This document shows, piece after piece, positions 23,779 through 36,142 of a stretch of DNA of 64,000 bases. The stretch is from Harmothoe impar (Eukaryota > Annelida > Polychaeta > Phyllodocida > Polynoidae). The notes beneath the pieces are model-generated. The model was not told where the DNA came from. It made no database searches and saw nothing but the letters and a program-made list of their open reading frames with translations. A program made the translations under genes and the position numbers. Position 1 is the first letter of the stretch. Every line of letters starts with the position of its first letter. Location: contig OX381707.1 of assembly GCA_947462335.1 (NCBI GenBank), positions 63,589,773 to 63,653,772 on the forward strand, read 5' to 3'.

Positions 23779-23853
23779 CATCAATTTTTAAATAGATAGA
23801 ATATGAATGTATAATAATTATACATTCATCTTCTATCTATTTAAAAATTGATG
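23779..23853. repeat. 75-bp AT-rich palindrome
   Basis: CATCAATTTTTAAATAGATA (23779 onward) and its complement (ending 23853) form a nearly uninterrupted hairpin with a loop of only a few bases around TAATAATTA. It could be a miniature inverted-repeat element or an extruding palindrome. Confidence 0.8.
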
Positions 23854-24699
23854 TATTAAGATTATTAAGATATTCGGCAAATATAAGTGATTCTATGGGA
23901 CTCATAGATGGCACAATGGTGGTGCAGGTCATGGTTGTTTTTCAAAATTGCCTGTTATTGTCATTCCCAAGGCTAAATGGTGATTGAAATAGAAAACAGA
24001 TAAATGCCCTTCAGGTTATCCTTGAACTTTCTCTCACAATAATCATCATGAATTTATGGCTTTGTTTTTCAGTCATCTACATCATTATCCTCCACTAGCC
24101 CTTCAATCAATGTCTCATTTCCATTAAGCGCAGGCATAATCAGTTTGCCTAGGATGATTAGAATTATGGCTCAGTTGAATTGAATATGAATAGTAGCAGA
24201 CCTGTGTATTAAATGTGAGGAATTACTTTTCTGGTGAACAATTTATAGGCCTATCACGTCACCATTATTAGAAGAAATGCTACAGGAATACCAATCAGTT
24301 CAACAATCTTGTTAGTTGGAAATGATAAATATGCCATGTAAATGATAAATATGCCATGCATAAAGATAACCAAGCTCCAGGACAAAATAAGGATACAGCA
24401 CTTCTTATGCTGGATTCAATTCTTTGAATATAAAGACTATGGAGAGGAGGCCTGTCTCATACTTGTGTTTCTCAAATGTCTTACTGTGAATGTCTATGCA
24501 TTATAGACCTCCCGCCTGTTCTTAAATAATGAACACTGTCTGTAATGTCTGTTAGATTAGATAATTTAGTTATATCTACATTAATGTAATTAATCACTGC
24601 TGAAAACTTGATAAAATGAAGGAAGCTGCCACTAGTTCACCAAAAGGCCACATACATAGCATGCAGTCTGTATAATGATGGTGATAAATGGATTGAAGC

Positions 24700-27600
24700 A
24701 CTGGTGGGTGGCTTACTTAGGAGTAAGGATTCATCGGTATGGTATTGGATGCATATGTATCACACAGTGACAGCTTTCCAATCTAAATAGGATCCGAGGT
24801 AAAAGTTAGCCAATCATGGGCCATGTCTCAGTGTTTCTTGTACGAGAAACCATGTGAGGTTAAGCTCCTCCATCTTAACCATACGTCAAACGGTCACGTT
24901 ACTCTTCGCTTGCATTAGAAGGCATGGTTGGTGTTCTGTCTTTTCTCTACCTAGGTCTATATAAATCTATAGCTGTTTCAATAAAATGTTGCCTAGGTGA
25001 TAAGCTTTCGGCGCTTTCGACAGAAAGTTATCACCTTATCTCTGAAAGATATTAATTAATTGGTTACTCCTGATAATAATTATAACAATTTATATGCACT
25101 ACTGCATAATACAAATTATAGAGATTATGGTGTGTTTCACTGTCATCATAATACGTCTTTTAAGGCGTTGAGCAACTGTCCACAATACATGAAAGGCACC
25201 TAGACCAAACTCCATGTTGCCCTTGGTCACAATAGCAAGTGGGGGTTGGGGAGAGCCAGGACTTCTGGAATTGAAGAGGGCTGAGATCTGGCCAACGTAC
25301 GGTAGATAGATGTGTTTTCCCATGAGTTCAGTGGTCCAACTGGGGGGAGTTGAGGGGATGCCCCCAAGAAAGTGTTGAATGTCCAGACTTGAACATTGTG
25401 ATGCATTTTGTCACATAAGTTATTATTGCTTAGATCTACAAAATCTCTGCTACTGATTTCTCAGAGACAGAATTTGATCCACGTCCTCACTCATAATAGC
25501 ACAGTCCATAGATAATTGGTCTACATGGTAGCTCTGCTGGCCCATATATCCCAAAATACTAAGTAATTTCTCAGAAGGATTCAGTCCGAAGTCATGACTA
25601 AACTCAGCTTATGTAGAATCCAGGCTCAGGGATTTAATTATTCTAAGTGCCGTGTCTAAATTGAGTTACACATGATACATTTTCTGAATTGGACACGACT
25701 TGTTTGCTGTATACGCCTACATTGATGTTAAGTGTATTACTATTATAAATATACCACTCGCTTGCAGTTCTTGATAGCCAACCCACCAACTATGCCATAA
25801 TTACTTCACGGTTTTGTATTGTGTCCTCATGTCTACGTTGGTATCACTCTGCTTACACCTCATTATGGAAATACTGCATCAAATATATGTTATTGTAAAA
25901 ATTTAAAAAGGGTCCAAATTGAAACATGCTATGAGCCTGTGTCTGCTCATCCCATAAAGACAATTATACTTCTGACAATATAATCATGTTTATGACAGGT
26001 TGAGTGGAAAAACGTACCCATCACTTCGATCAGCACCTGCACTGAAAGGCCTCCCTCCTACACAGACTTGTAGACAGGTGTCAGAAGTAACGGCGACCAA
26101 TTTGTAGCGGGATGAAGCCAGAATTAGGTGACATGGCAGACAGGTTGAGGTTGCTGTGGCAACCAATTTTCTCCTTCAGCTCCCTATTGCTTCAGCTAAG
26201 CTATAGGAGAAAAGTAACTGGCAGGGGCACTTCCATTAACATGGTTGTTACACTCTTAGGTAATTGTGTGTAGGCGGAGGGGGGTAAATCTCAAGGTTGA
26301 GCTTCATAAAATCATTAACATTGCATGACTTCAGGCCCCTGGAGCCACTTATTGTGTGACATATCGTGTAACTTAATGTGTGACTAATTGTATAATTTGC
26401 CTAGGCATTAGGATGCATAATGTTACATTATGTAAACACCCACATAATCAATTGTGATCGCGGGCCAAGACCCTGAACTGTGGACCATAATACTAGTACC
26501 AAGACAAATCGAGTCTGAAACATGAGTTTGATTCCAGCAACATCATTGGCATCTATTGAAAAACGCCCATACTGCATGCGATATACTTGCCAAATAAAGA
26601 TCTAATCTAAACTTATCTTATATCACTATCCTCTCAATGCTATAGTTTCATTACGCATACTATTCTCTATCCTGTATATTCTACAGGAGCACATTGTGGG
26701 GTTGATAGGCTCCATTGAGATTTGGAAGTTGTGTCACCTTTGATCAACTTTAATTAATTTGAATCTGAAAAGGGCCACAGGGTCTTAAACCCCACATTGG
26801 GATGCACCACCACATCCTAGAGCTGGACTGTGGGATGTTGACCAAATCTTCTCATTCTCAGCATCATCCCAATGAACCTCCTACATTTAGGAACTCTATT
26901 TCTGCTCTTTCAAAGGAAGCTACTCGACTCTAGCCTATAGGAGATCAGTATGTCTGGCTCTCCTTGGAGGCCAGACTCAATCTGACCAGAGAATTTAATT
27001 AAAGAAATGCTAATTCTAGCAGAGTTTGACGAAAAGTGAACACGGGGCACACTGTTGATTTGAGATATATAAATGGGCCTGTAAAGATTAAATTTTGGTT
27101 TTATATAACTTCTATTGTATGTTTAATGATGGTGAGATGGGTGAAATGGGAAGAGGTGGGTTTGAATAAGAAACCATATTCAATCCCCCTACTTTAGGAA
27201 GTAGATAGCTCTTGCAAATAACGTCTCTCCCATAAAATTGATGTAAATATTTTTATCGTTGAACCATAGGCATTTTGGAAATGACTTCAATAGAACGTAT
27301 TGTAAATCCGTTTTGTTGCGGTCATAAAGGTGATGATAAGACAAGTAGGTACACATATGTATGGTGCATATTGCACACTATACAACAATAGAACAGGATG
27401 ACAAGCAGATATGGAGAAAGCTATGCCAATTTATCAGAAAAAGTGTAGGCCTATGCTGAAACAAAGCCTGGCTCGACCATACATAATTTCACTCCATATT
27501 TCATTGACATGTGTTACTTTACCTTTCAAAGTATTTACTTTCAAGATGTATATGCCTTACTCTTTGAACACTTCTTGTAAATCGGTGGCAATTACAGATA

Positions 27601-28330
27601 GGTTATAGGTGCTCTTGCACCTAAATGTTCATGTATATAATTGCAGTACCACATCCTACCAACAACTGGTCACCCTTCTTCTCACACTATTAAACTCCTT
27701 ACCCACATTCACCTCTCTGTCACCACTGATACAACATCTAACCTTTCCAACCCACCCACATCTTTCATTTTATGTGTAACAAACTATGTATTATATTGTA
27801 CTACTAATTTAATATTATGCCTAACTTATACAAAAAGAACACCGGTATATCTCATCAATCTACAATTCAATACTCAAATATTTCATACAAATGTCAATGT
27901 GGTTATGAATATAAAAATCAAATAGATATATGTTATTGTTTCAAGTCCTGCTTCACTCTCTCTTTAGCTGAAGGTTGGCGCACTAATGATAAGTAAGGTG
28001 CTCTCAATTTCCAATTTCCATTTTCTATTTATATCCCTTTACATGAATACATCCCTGTTACAATCAATCCAGAGCATTCTTCATGTATCCCCTGAGTAGG
28101 GTACATCTTATAGATCCCTCCCCCCTCCTGGATTAATAGCCTATTGCTCTTGCTATAACACCAGTCCCTCACTGGTAATGAACCTTAGTAGTATAAACCT
28201 GCTTTTCTGGTGACTGATTCTGGTTCGCTTTTGACTTTGATTTATCCAGGCTCATTACTACTGTTTCCAATTAGTTTTGCCCTGGGGAGGTTCGCATCAG
28301 CTCGTCTGATTACGACATACTTATATAAAA
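24700..28330. repeat. Paralogous block I
   Basis: Contains, in order, diverged versions of segments also found in blocks II and III. About 24700-24960 matches 34300-34540 and 48590-48800 (GATTGGCT island on the minus strand, CTGACAGCTT/AATCT words). About 26036-26200 matches 57490-57640 (GTAACGGCGACCAATTTGTA). About 26790-27000 matches 35470-35640 and 58540-58700. About 27960-28330 matches 42215-42540 and 59480-59790. Colinearity, not just similarity, is what supports a common origin. No coding frame survives across the copies. Confidence 0.6.
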
Positions 28331-28597
28331 CGTAAATACGACCATAATGAAACAGAACTAAAATTTAACTGAACTAGCCTTATCGTCCCACAGAAAATCA
28401 TACTGTAAACTAGGCGTAGTAAAACTTCTTGATTTGTGGGTATGGTATATCTGTATATTTTACGCAGTTTGGTGCAAAACCTAAATCCTATTGAGGGTAT
28501 GAATACTCGGCCGATGTAAAAGGAATTGGTGTACTAAAAACATGATTATAACATCCAACCTGCCTAGAGCTATCAACTTCTAAACATCAATCTCTAA

Positions 28598-29452
28598 TAT
28601 CGTCGCCTCAGTATACAAAGGTTGTAAGTGAAAAATTTAGATTTTTTTTTTATTCTTTAATATTTTTCTTTATCCAATAAATTTTCGACAATTTTTGGAA
28701 TTTTTCAAAAATGACCTTTTTTTGGGAAGCTATAGCTCAGTATACAAAGGTCGTAACTAAGAAAATGATCTTTTTCTCAGTATACAAAGGTCGTAAGTGA
28801 TGTGGAAATTGTAACCCCAATGTATTTTAGCATTAAAATAACTTATTTAGTGTGTTTTTTCTAACCATTTTATATAATTCCTATTGTATAGGTACATTTT
28901 GGATATTTTTACAAAATATGCTTACTTTGAAGTGTAAAGGGGGTGAATTTAATGGGAAAATGACTAAAATTTCTTATTTTAGCCAAAATGTCACTGTTGC
29001 TAGGCAACATCAAGTTGTGTATAACTCTTTTAAGTGATATAAACAACTAAAAATATAAATAATTCATTTAGTGACCATTATGCTTGAATTGATTAACTAT
29101 TTGGACACTTATTTACAGTTTTGAACTGAGGAAATTACTTACAACCTTTGTATTCTGAATGGATGTACAAAAATATGTATGAAATTCAGTATACAAAGGT
29201 CGTAAGTGACCCAATTTTCCCCTTTTTTTCCTAATTTTTGCCACATTAACTAAGGAATTAGGTAGGATAGTTTAGTAGCTTTCATATAATCTGTTTTTAG
29301 TTATTTGTGGTTATATGTAGGATGATTTCTGGGGAAATATACCATGTATTTTAAAAATTACAGCCTAAAGATCATATTGATTTTTCTTATTTTGCTCATA
29401 TCTCAAAACATGAATTTTCCACTTACGACCTTTGTATACTGAGGCGACGATA
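28598..29452. mobile_element. PIF/Harbinger-like element with iterated terminal motif
   Basis: 855 bp. The 33-bp terminal inverted repeat (TATCGTCGCCTCAGTATACA at the left tip) is matched at 29420-29452 with one mismatch. TAA abuts both ends (28595-28597, 29453-29455), fitting the TWA target preference of PIF/Harbinger elements. The inner part of the TIR, CAGTATACAAAGGTCGTAAG, recurs at about 28736-28760, 28775-28800 and 29185-29209, and inverted at 29137-29160, giving six copies in all. The interior is AT-rich and has no transposase. It also contains GTTGCTAGGCAAC at 28996-29008. Confidence 0.85.
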
Positions 29453-31630
29453 TAATTTTCATGCTGGTGGTTATTCTATAATGGAAGACATTACATTTGA
29501 TGTGATTTACATTTAGATTCAACTGCCAGTGGTAATTACCCAGGTTGTTAAACTGATGATGTGGCAGCACCGCCGTGGGTGTACTCTAGCATGGTAATAA
29601 CTGTGGCTTTTATATGACTAAAGTCGGGAAGCCCTTCAGTGTCCAACCTTTGCCTGTCCGCTACAATATATAATAGCACGAACCAATACAGGATTTTCTC
29701 ATCAAATCGGAGCTATTCCGCTAAAGGCTGGTACACAAAATGTGTATCTTCGTGATACAATCTAGATATTGGCTTATCCGATTTTGTGAAGATTAGCTCC
29801 GATTCTCTGTGATAATTCCCTAGTGATGTATTAAGTCGGTGGTCCACTGGCCAATGGAATGGTCTTGGTTTGCATATGTTTAAGTGTTTTATTAAGGTAA
29901 ATGATTTTATTACAAAAGTGATTCATTAAAAGGATGTCAAACTTAGCATAAACGTGTGTAGTATTCCTTGAATGATTATTGTATAATTTTACCCAAATGA
30001 AACACTCAAAAACGGCCATAAAAAAACAGCCATAAAAAACGGCCAATAAAGACTTTAGTACCTGTCAACATTAGGCAATCAACACAATCAGACCTGTAGA
30101 ACATTGACCGATACCATTGGTGATGACTACTGATAGCAACTGATGTGGACATCTCCGGACGCTGATTTCCCTCGACGTTGATATTTCTGATGTTTTCAAT
30201 GTAAATTGTGAGTCACATCGTCTTTATTTAGACAATCACAGCGTCAATCTGGCAGCAGGGTCAATATATAACACCTCTCAGCTGATTTCGACCACTGATC
30301 GGCCAATTAAGATTGGAACATTTTTGGCTGAATTCTAGATCAGTTGCTACTGCTATTGTATAGTGTAAACTGGTCCTATAATAGTAGGTCTTCTACCAAA
30401 CGGATGGGTGACCTATTTGCAAATTACCACATAGGGATGTCATTGATATCCAATTTATGTCAATGCAAAAACAGCTAACATGGAGGACCTCCTTTAATAG
30501 TCCAATGTGTGTGGATGTGCACAACAACTTCAGGAATTGTGACTTTTATTAAAATGTCAATACCTATAATAATTTCGATTCTCAGAATACCTTTTACAAA
30601 ATATTGTATTTTTATGTATTTACAATTCGTATTTGAAAGGAGAAACAAAGGAATTCGACTCTCAGATTGCTTTCCATTTAGATTTTGTCTTGTGTAATCA
30701 CAATGGCTTTCCTGATATCATGGCCCTCTGTTTAAAAAGTATTCAAAGTGTTAGCAATATTGATAGTAAGAGAGACATTTCCATTAGCTGACCGCAAATG
30801 AAACTCAAAACAGTTCATACACACATGCTTTCATGGAAACTTTCATAATATCAAAAGTGTTATTGCTTTTTAGAACTCTCCAATGCTGCTGGGTATTTTG
30901 AACTGGCATCTCAATTGCTGGTCCATCTTGGGAATATTTGCAATTTTAATCCAAGGAGTGAGATACAAAACAGGGGGTTCATTTATTAAACTACAAGTTG
31001 CTCATGGCAAGGAATAAGGGATGTTTATCCAATAGTCTCAGTCTGTTCTCATTAGAGGACTCAAGCCTGAAATTAATACTTCTTCTATGACTGCAAACTT
31101 GATGTATGCATTCCATTGAGGTGGCAAAGACAATGAATTTGCCATCGAAGGAACCCTTTAACCCTTTAACTACGGGTGATGCCAATTGGCATCATCCACC
31201 TAAAAACGGGTGATGACAATTTGCATCAGCCACCCAAAAACAGGTGATGCCATTTGCCATCATTTTGAGAAATACAAAATGTCTATTTCTGGGAGAGAAA
31301 ATATTCCAATTGACTTTTTTTTCCACAGATTATATGTTTCTTTCAGCCTACATTTTGAAATATCCATTTTAATATATTTTACCCTCCCCATGTAGTGCTG
31401 CAGCATTGGCGAGCCAGGAGCATTATTTCTGGTGACACCCATCACCAAAAAAAGACTACAGGTCACTATATACCACTGAAAAGCTCTGATCATGGGCTTT
31501 TCAGATATGGTGGGTGTTAAAGAAAAGGTTGTCAGGAATCCAATATGGCCACCAAAATCCAAGATGGCCGCTAAAATATCAGATTTCCATCTCCAATGAC
31601 CTAGATATCGCTTAAAATACTTTTTTAACA

Positions 31631-32040
31631 CTGCCTACCCCCCATAATTTGGACCCAAGGAATTCAATGGTTCTATTGGTTTGTTTCTAAGACAGCTGGT
31701 TGCTTAGAAACAACTGTTCTAATTGTTTATCTGCCTAGCAACACATGTACAGTTTTCCATGGTCCTGAGGTTGATTACAACCATACCTACCCCCCCTAAA
31801 TTGTACCCAAGGAATTCAATGGTTCTATTGCTTTGTTTCTAAGACAGCTGGTTGCTTAGCAACAGCTACTCTAATTGTTTATCTGCCTAGCAACACATAT
31901 TTCCATGGTCCTAAGGTTGATTATAATCATAACTACCCCTTTAAACTGGACCCAAGGAATTGACTGTTATTATTTTTTATCTCCCTAACAACACATATTT
32001 CCATGGTCCAGAGGTTCATTATCAACAAGCATAGCAATAA
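31631..32040. repeat. Tandem ~150-bp units with GTTGCTTAGCAAC
   Basis: Three successive units start at about 31632, 31783 and 31928 (TACCCCCC..., then GGACCCAAGGAATT). They share ATTTCCATGGTCC and CTGCCTAGCAACACAT. The same words make up the arms of the 38356-42019 element, linking the two. Confidence 0.75.
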
Positions 32041-32099
32041 CTAAACAACCTTGATCCAGGCTATTCTATGGTTCAAGGTTGATAAAGAAGCAAGATCTG

Positions 32100-32470
32100 T
32101 GGACCATTCAAGTAGCTCTTGGGACCCCTTCAACAGCTCTTGGGACCCTGCAAGCAGTTCTGGGGACCCTCTAAGAGGCTTTGTGGGACCTTCCAGTTGC
32201 TCTGGGACCCCTTTAGTGACTCTGTGGACCCCTCTGGCTGCTCTGTGGACCTGTTTATTAGCTAATAGGTATACATAACAGCTAGCTACATGTGGATTGC
32301 CCCCAAGAGCCCTTGAGCTTCTTACGGTGGGGGGGGGCATGTAGGTATTGTAATAAAACTTGGTTGATTAGGGACCCTTCCAGTGGCTCCCATCAGCTCT
32401 GTGGACCCTTCCAGTGGCTCTGTGGACCCTTCTAGCGGCTCTGTTAACCGCTTCTGTAACTCTGGGGACC
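32100..32470 (-). repeat. 21-bp minisatellite array, left, inverted orientation
   Basis: Repeats of about 21 bases of the type AGCTCTTGGGACCCCTTCAAC. Read on the minus strand they match the units of the array at 32885-33095, so the two arrays form inverted arms about 400 bp apart. The unit length is a multiple of three, which keeps frames open on both strands without implying a protein. Confidence 0.75.
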
Positions 32471-32519
32471 CTTCAGCTACAACCCGGATATTGAGGGAGG
32501 TGGTACAGTCGTCCTAGAT

Positions 32520-32705
32520 ACTGGCGAAGATGATCTAGTCATCCTTGATATAGGGGAAGATGATTTCCTCATCCCTGATAGAGGGGAAGATGATATCCTC
32601 ATCCCTGATGTAGGGGAAGATGATCTAGCATCTCTGGTATAAGGGAAGATGATCTAGCCATCCCTGGTATAGGGGAAGATGATCCAGTCGTCTCTGGTAT
32701 AGGGG
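32520..32705 (+). repeat. 30-bp minisatellite
   Basis: At least six units with the core GAAGATGAT at 32526, 32556, 32586, 32616, 32645 and 32675, giving a 30-bp period (one interval is 29). Units read TATAGGGGAAGATGATCTAG then CATCCCTG. It lies between the two oppositely oriented 21-bp arrays. Confidence 0.85.
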
Positions 32706-32884
32706 AGGAGTCTTCCTTGGTACCAGCAAAGAGATCTTTAGAGCTAGTAGGCATCTACTAATGCCAGGGTATGCATACCCAGAGCCCGTCTGGGTGTTTC
32801 CAGGGCTACAGGTGGTCATAGAGTCAGCACAGGTGTTCACAGAATCAGCAAAGATGCACCCACAGCCACCTGAGGTGCCACCAC

Positions 32885-33095
32885 AGTGTACAGAGGTCCT
32901 CCTGGAGCCACCGGAAGGGTCCCTAGAGCCCCTGGAAGGGTCCACAGAGTCACTGAAGGGGTCCCCAGTGTCACTAAAGGGGTCCCCAGAGTCACTGAAG
33001 GGGTCCCCAATGTCACTAAAGGGGTCCCTAGAGCTACTGGAAGGGTCCTTAGAGTCACTGAAAGGGTCCCCAGTGTCACTGAAGGGTCTTTTTTG
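32885..33095 (+). repeat. 21-bp minisatellite array, right
   Basis: Units such as GTCACTGAAGGGGTCCCCA, with TCACT at 32950, 32971, 32992 and 33013, show an exact 21-bp period. Translation of the plus strand gives repeated SLKGSP(V/E), but the partner array in inverse orientation and the lack of any other coding evidence make this a DNA repeat. Confidence 0.85.
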
Positions 33096-33906
33096 GTGAT
33101 GTGTGTTCAGCTAATTAGCCTTGAACGCTGCAACACTAATGGTGGAATTGGGCCTAATATAACCCCCATTTTTGTAGTAATAGCAGTTGGGATGCCCATG
33201 GTCAAGGATGTGGGTGATTATTTTGCCCTTAGCTGAAGGGTTCAAGTTAGTATATCAGTTGGGATGACTGGAATTGAATTTTAGTGATACTTGTTAAAAC
33301 TGTTGAAATTGGTAAATGGTAAATGGAATACACACTTCCTATCAGAATGATACATAAATGAGTCCATGTAAAGTATCTATTCACAACAATATCTACAGCT
33401 TTGCCAGAGAGAACCCAAGCCTGGTCAGCTACATGATATGTGCTCCCATCGGTTGTTTATAAATCTAAGCATAGGTCTCAGGGGCCCTGAAGGTATGGAA
33501 TTACAATTAACTCTGTAGACACAGCACACAAGTGCCACCTAGTGTGTTACAAGAGAGTGAGGGATGATTGGTAAACTACTGCTCTGGAAATATTCAGTGA
33601 ACCCACTGAATGCATATTTCTGAAGTGAAACATTGCTCCCAGATATTTGATACTTTGGCATATGATTTGGAATGTCAGCATGCTTCTCAGAAGACCAAAA
33701 ACCTGAATTCGACACTGCAGCAGCTGGGATACCAACGGTAAGACTGTTACAAAATGTCCACCAAACATTTCACTAGAACACAACCGTAATTGAATTAACT
33801 GAATCATCTTCCATGACAGATTTTTGTAGGAAAATGCTAATAGAATATATATGAAATCAAACCTATAGTATAATTACCATCCTAAGCGTTGAGACAAAGG
33901 ACAACT

Positions 33907-34012
33907 CCAGTGGGCACAGAACATTGAATCAACATTGAAAATTGGTTTAAAATATTGATTCAACATAGATTCAATGTTGGTTCAACATTGAACTGAATCA
34001 TGTGTCCACTGG
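33907..34012. mobile_element. CCAGTGGGCACA-ended MITE
   Basis: 106 bp. CCAGTGGGCACA (33907-33918) and its near complement TGTGTCCACTGG (34001-34012) enclose several TTGATTCAACAT/ATGTTGGTTCAAC words, themselves inverted. Elements with this layout are widespread in animal genomes. No unambiguous target duplication was read. Confidence 0.65.
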
Positions 34013-34448
34013 GGTATTGATGGATTATGTGATGTGGATGCCTGCCCTGTACCTACCTGGCTTTACAAATGATAACCCCCTCCGTGTGGGAAATAGATAT
34101 AGATGTGTAACTTTGGGATTATGATTGATTTAACTTAATTGAAGTACCCTAATCCACAACCACATTGATCCTTAGCAATGTTGCTATTGGCCTATCAGCC
34201 ACAAAAGAGCTGTCAAAAAAGGCCATAAACTTGACTTAGGTCTCTATTTTGATGGATTACATGACTACATGTAAAATTATAAATGGTCAACTTACTTACA
34301 AATAGGGTTTCATCAGTCTTCCCACGTTAAATTAAGCTCCACAGTTAAAGTAAGCCAATCATGTCTCATTTTCCCAACCATTTTCTGTGAGAGAAATCTT
34401 ATGAGATTAAAGCTCTTCATCTTTGTCCTGCTTCAAAAGACGACTTAA

Positions 34449-34520
34449 CCCCTTCACCACTGCATTTCTTGTAACTCAATGCAATTTTGTGCGATATATT
34501 GACTTACTGGGTGCACAGGG
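34449..34520. mobile_element. 72-bp TTAA insertion with paralogous empty site
   Basis: TTAA at 34445-34448 and 34521-34524 flank 72 bases beginning CCCCTTCACC and ending GTGCACAGGG. The paralogous sequence in block III reads GACGACTTAATTG with a single TTAA (48770-48773). The insertion and its duplication are therefore directly visible. The TTAA target and CCC...GGG tips suggest a piggyBac-type MITE. Confidence 0.85.
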
Positions 34521-35628
34521 TTAATTGTTCTCTGTCTGACTCAGAAATAACCTGGGATGGCATGATGGTACATGTTAACTGTCTCTTCAGTGTCTGATCT
34601 ATTTCTGGCTCTATACTATTCTGATAGTTGGATAAGCCAATGACAAGGCAATAACTTTTCCCCATGTGTATTACATGTCTGATTGGCAAATCCTTATTAG
34701 ACCTCCAAACATTGAGCGAGAAGAGACAAAGAAACAAAAGTTAAAAGTTAGAGAACAAAAGTTCAAACATTTTGATTGAATTTAGATTCATTATACAATA
34801 AGTATGACTAGAATACCAAACTTAGGCAGAGCAATCAATGAGGTGAGTATACCATTACATGACACACCTATGGAACTAGGGAAGACAAAACAGAGAAGCA
34901 GGTAGGAGGTGGCCATCTCCCTTAACTTTTATTGGGGCATCAGGTGCTATAGAGAATGGTGATGGGGCTAGTCTCATTATGATTACGGGCCTTAGGGGTG
35001 CACCCGGAAGTGATTGCCTGCATCAGCATCTCCATCATTTCACTTCCTCTGCCCTGCCTTGCAGGTGGCCACTGCCTAGTCTTTCCCCAAGAGGCACAAT
35101 TCTCAGGCGACCTAATGGGTCCTTTAACAGCGGGCCAATAAACCATTTAGCCAATATGCTTCAGCATCACCTGTATAATTATGCTCGAGTGGGAACCTTT
35201 CTTAGTTAGCGTTCAAACACTGATGTCAATCATTCTTATAGTAAAGGGAGCAGTTCAAGCAAACGGTCAGCTTCAGACATAATGCCAAATGTTAATTCAT
35301 CTAGCGCAATTGATACTACTATTTGATACTACGGTATATTGATACCATCCTTTCTGTTATCTCTGCAATAATGTATAGACACGTGAGTGGAGTCATAAGA
35401 GATTAACAATAATGAATGGAAACTGGCTGGTGTGCCTTTTTTGCCCACTTTACAATGCTCAGTCTGAACGGGACCTCAGGGGCTTCAGACTCCAAATTGA
35501 GATGCAGCAACACACTCTGGGACTGGACAATGGGCAAATCCCTAAATTATGTCACTATCGATATCATTTCACCTAGTCTAACACATTTAGGAATCCCATC
35601 TAGGGCCTCCCTCGAAGTAACCTGCTAG

Positions 35629-35918
35629 TTTATCGAGCCAAACAAAGATCGCTCCCATGTCGCCTGGTCTTAGGTTTGTGGGGCCATAGCGCCATTTTAT
35701 GCTCTGACGTCATTAAGTCACGGGACTTCTAAAAATAGATTCCTCTTCTAGCTGTTTGATCACGTGATTATCATGTGACTTCCGCCAATCTCCATACCCC
35801 CTTTCATGATGCGAGTTGAGCCAGCAGAAAATCAGGGAACTCCCTGCTATTCAAGGTGGCCACTGCAGCCGGGGACTGAAGGTAGCCAGACAACCTATAG
35901 CGTCAGTGGCACAGACTA
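35629..35918. mobile_element. Candidate retroposed insert with 13-bp target duplication
   Basis: AGTAACCTGCTAG (35616-35628) and AGTAACCTGCTGG (35919-35931) flank about 290 bases missing from block III, where the flanks are joined near 58690. A 13-bp duplication is typical of LINE-mediated retroposition, but I see no A-rich tail. The insert contains TGACGTCA and CACGTGA words and is less AT-rich than its surroundings. Confidence 0.45.
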
Positions 35919-36142
35919 GTAACCTGCTGGTTTCGGGAGGATATCAGTTTGTGTGGCTCTCACTGGAGAATTGACTGCTGGTAGGGGAGTTTAGCACTAA
36001 CTGAATGTGAGTCAACTTAGGTTAGACTCACTTGGATGGTTGCTCAAATGGAGAAGATCTTTTTTACTTCAACCGTAAACCATTTGTGGAGCAAGGGTAC
36101 CACTAAGGAATAATATCTAGATCTAGGTTTATTTGCTGGTCA

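Larger units (their letters stand above)
31162..33240. mobile_element. Candidate piggyBac-like composite element rich in minisatellites
   Basis: The left junction TTTAA then CCCTTTAACTACGGG (31157-31176) is mirrored at the right end by CCCTTAGCTGAAGGGTTCAA (33226-33245), which agrees at 16 of 20 positions when inverted. This suggests a TTAA-type element of about 2.08 kb. Block III lacks this segment at the matching place. Inside are a tandem 36-bp unit with the palindrome GATGCCAATTGGCATC (31178-31193), three units of about 150 bp with GTTGCTTAGCAAC palindromes, and oppositely oriented 21-bp arrays. The right-hand TTAA is degenerate, so the limits are provisional. Confidence 0.45.

Noticed and set aside
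28852..29037. 61-codon frame inside the PIF/Harbinger-like element as a transposase remnant
   Set aside because: It is AT-rich, with no DDE or Myb/SANT-like motif visible. It is probably open by chance.
32761..33099. 112-codon frame with SLKGSP repeats as a repetitive secreted or structural protein
   Set aside because: It is a direct translation of an exact 21-bp DNA array. The inverted array at 32100-32470 opens a similar frame on the other strand, and there is no signal peptide, splice or other coding evidence.
34940..35146. 68-codon minus-strand frame with a similar translation in block III
   Set aside because: Similarity extends equally outside the frame and includes a 1-base length difference within the segment. 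It looks like DNA-level paralogy.
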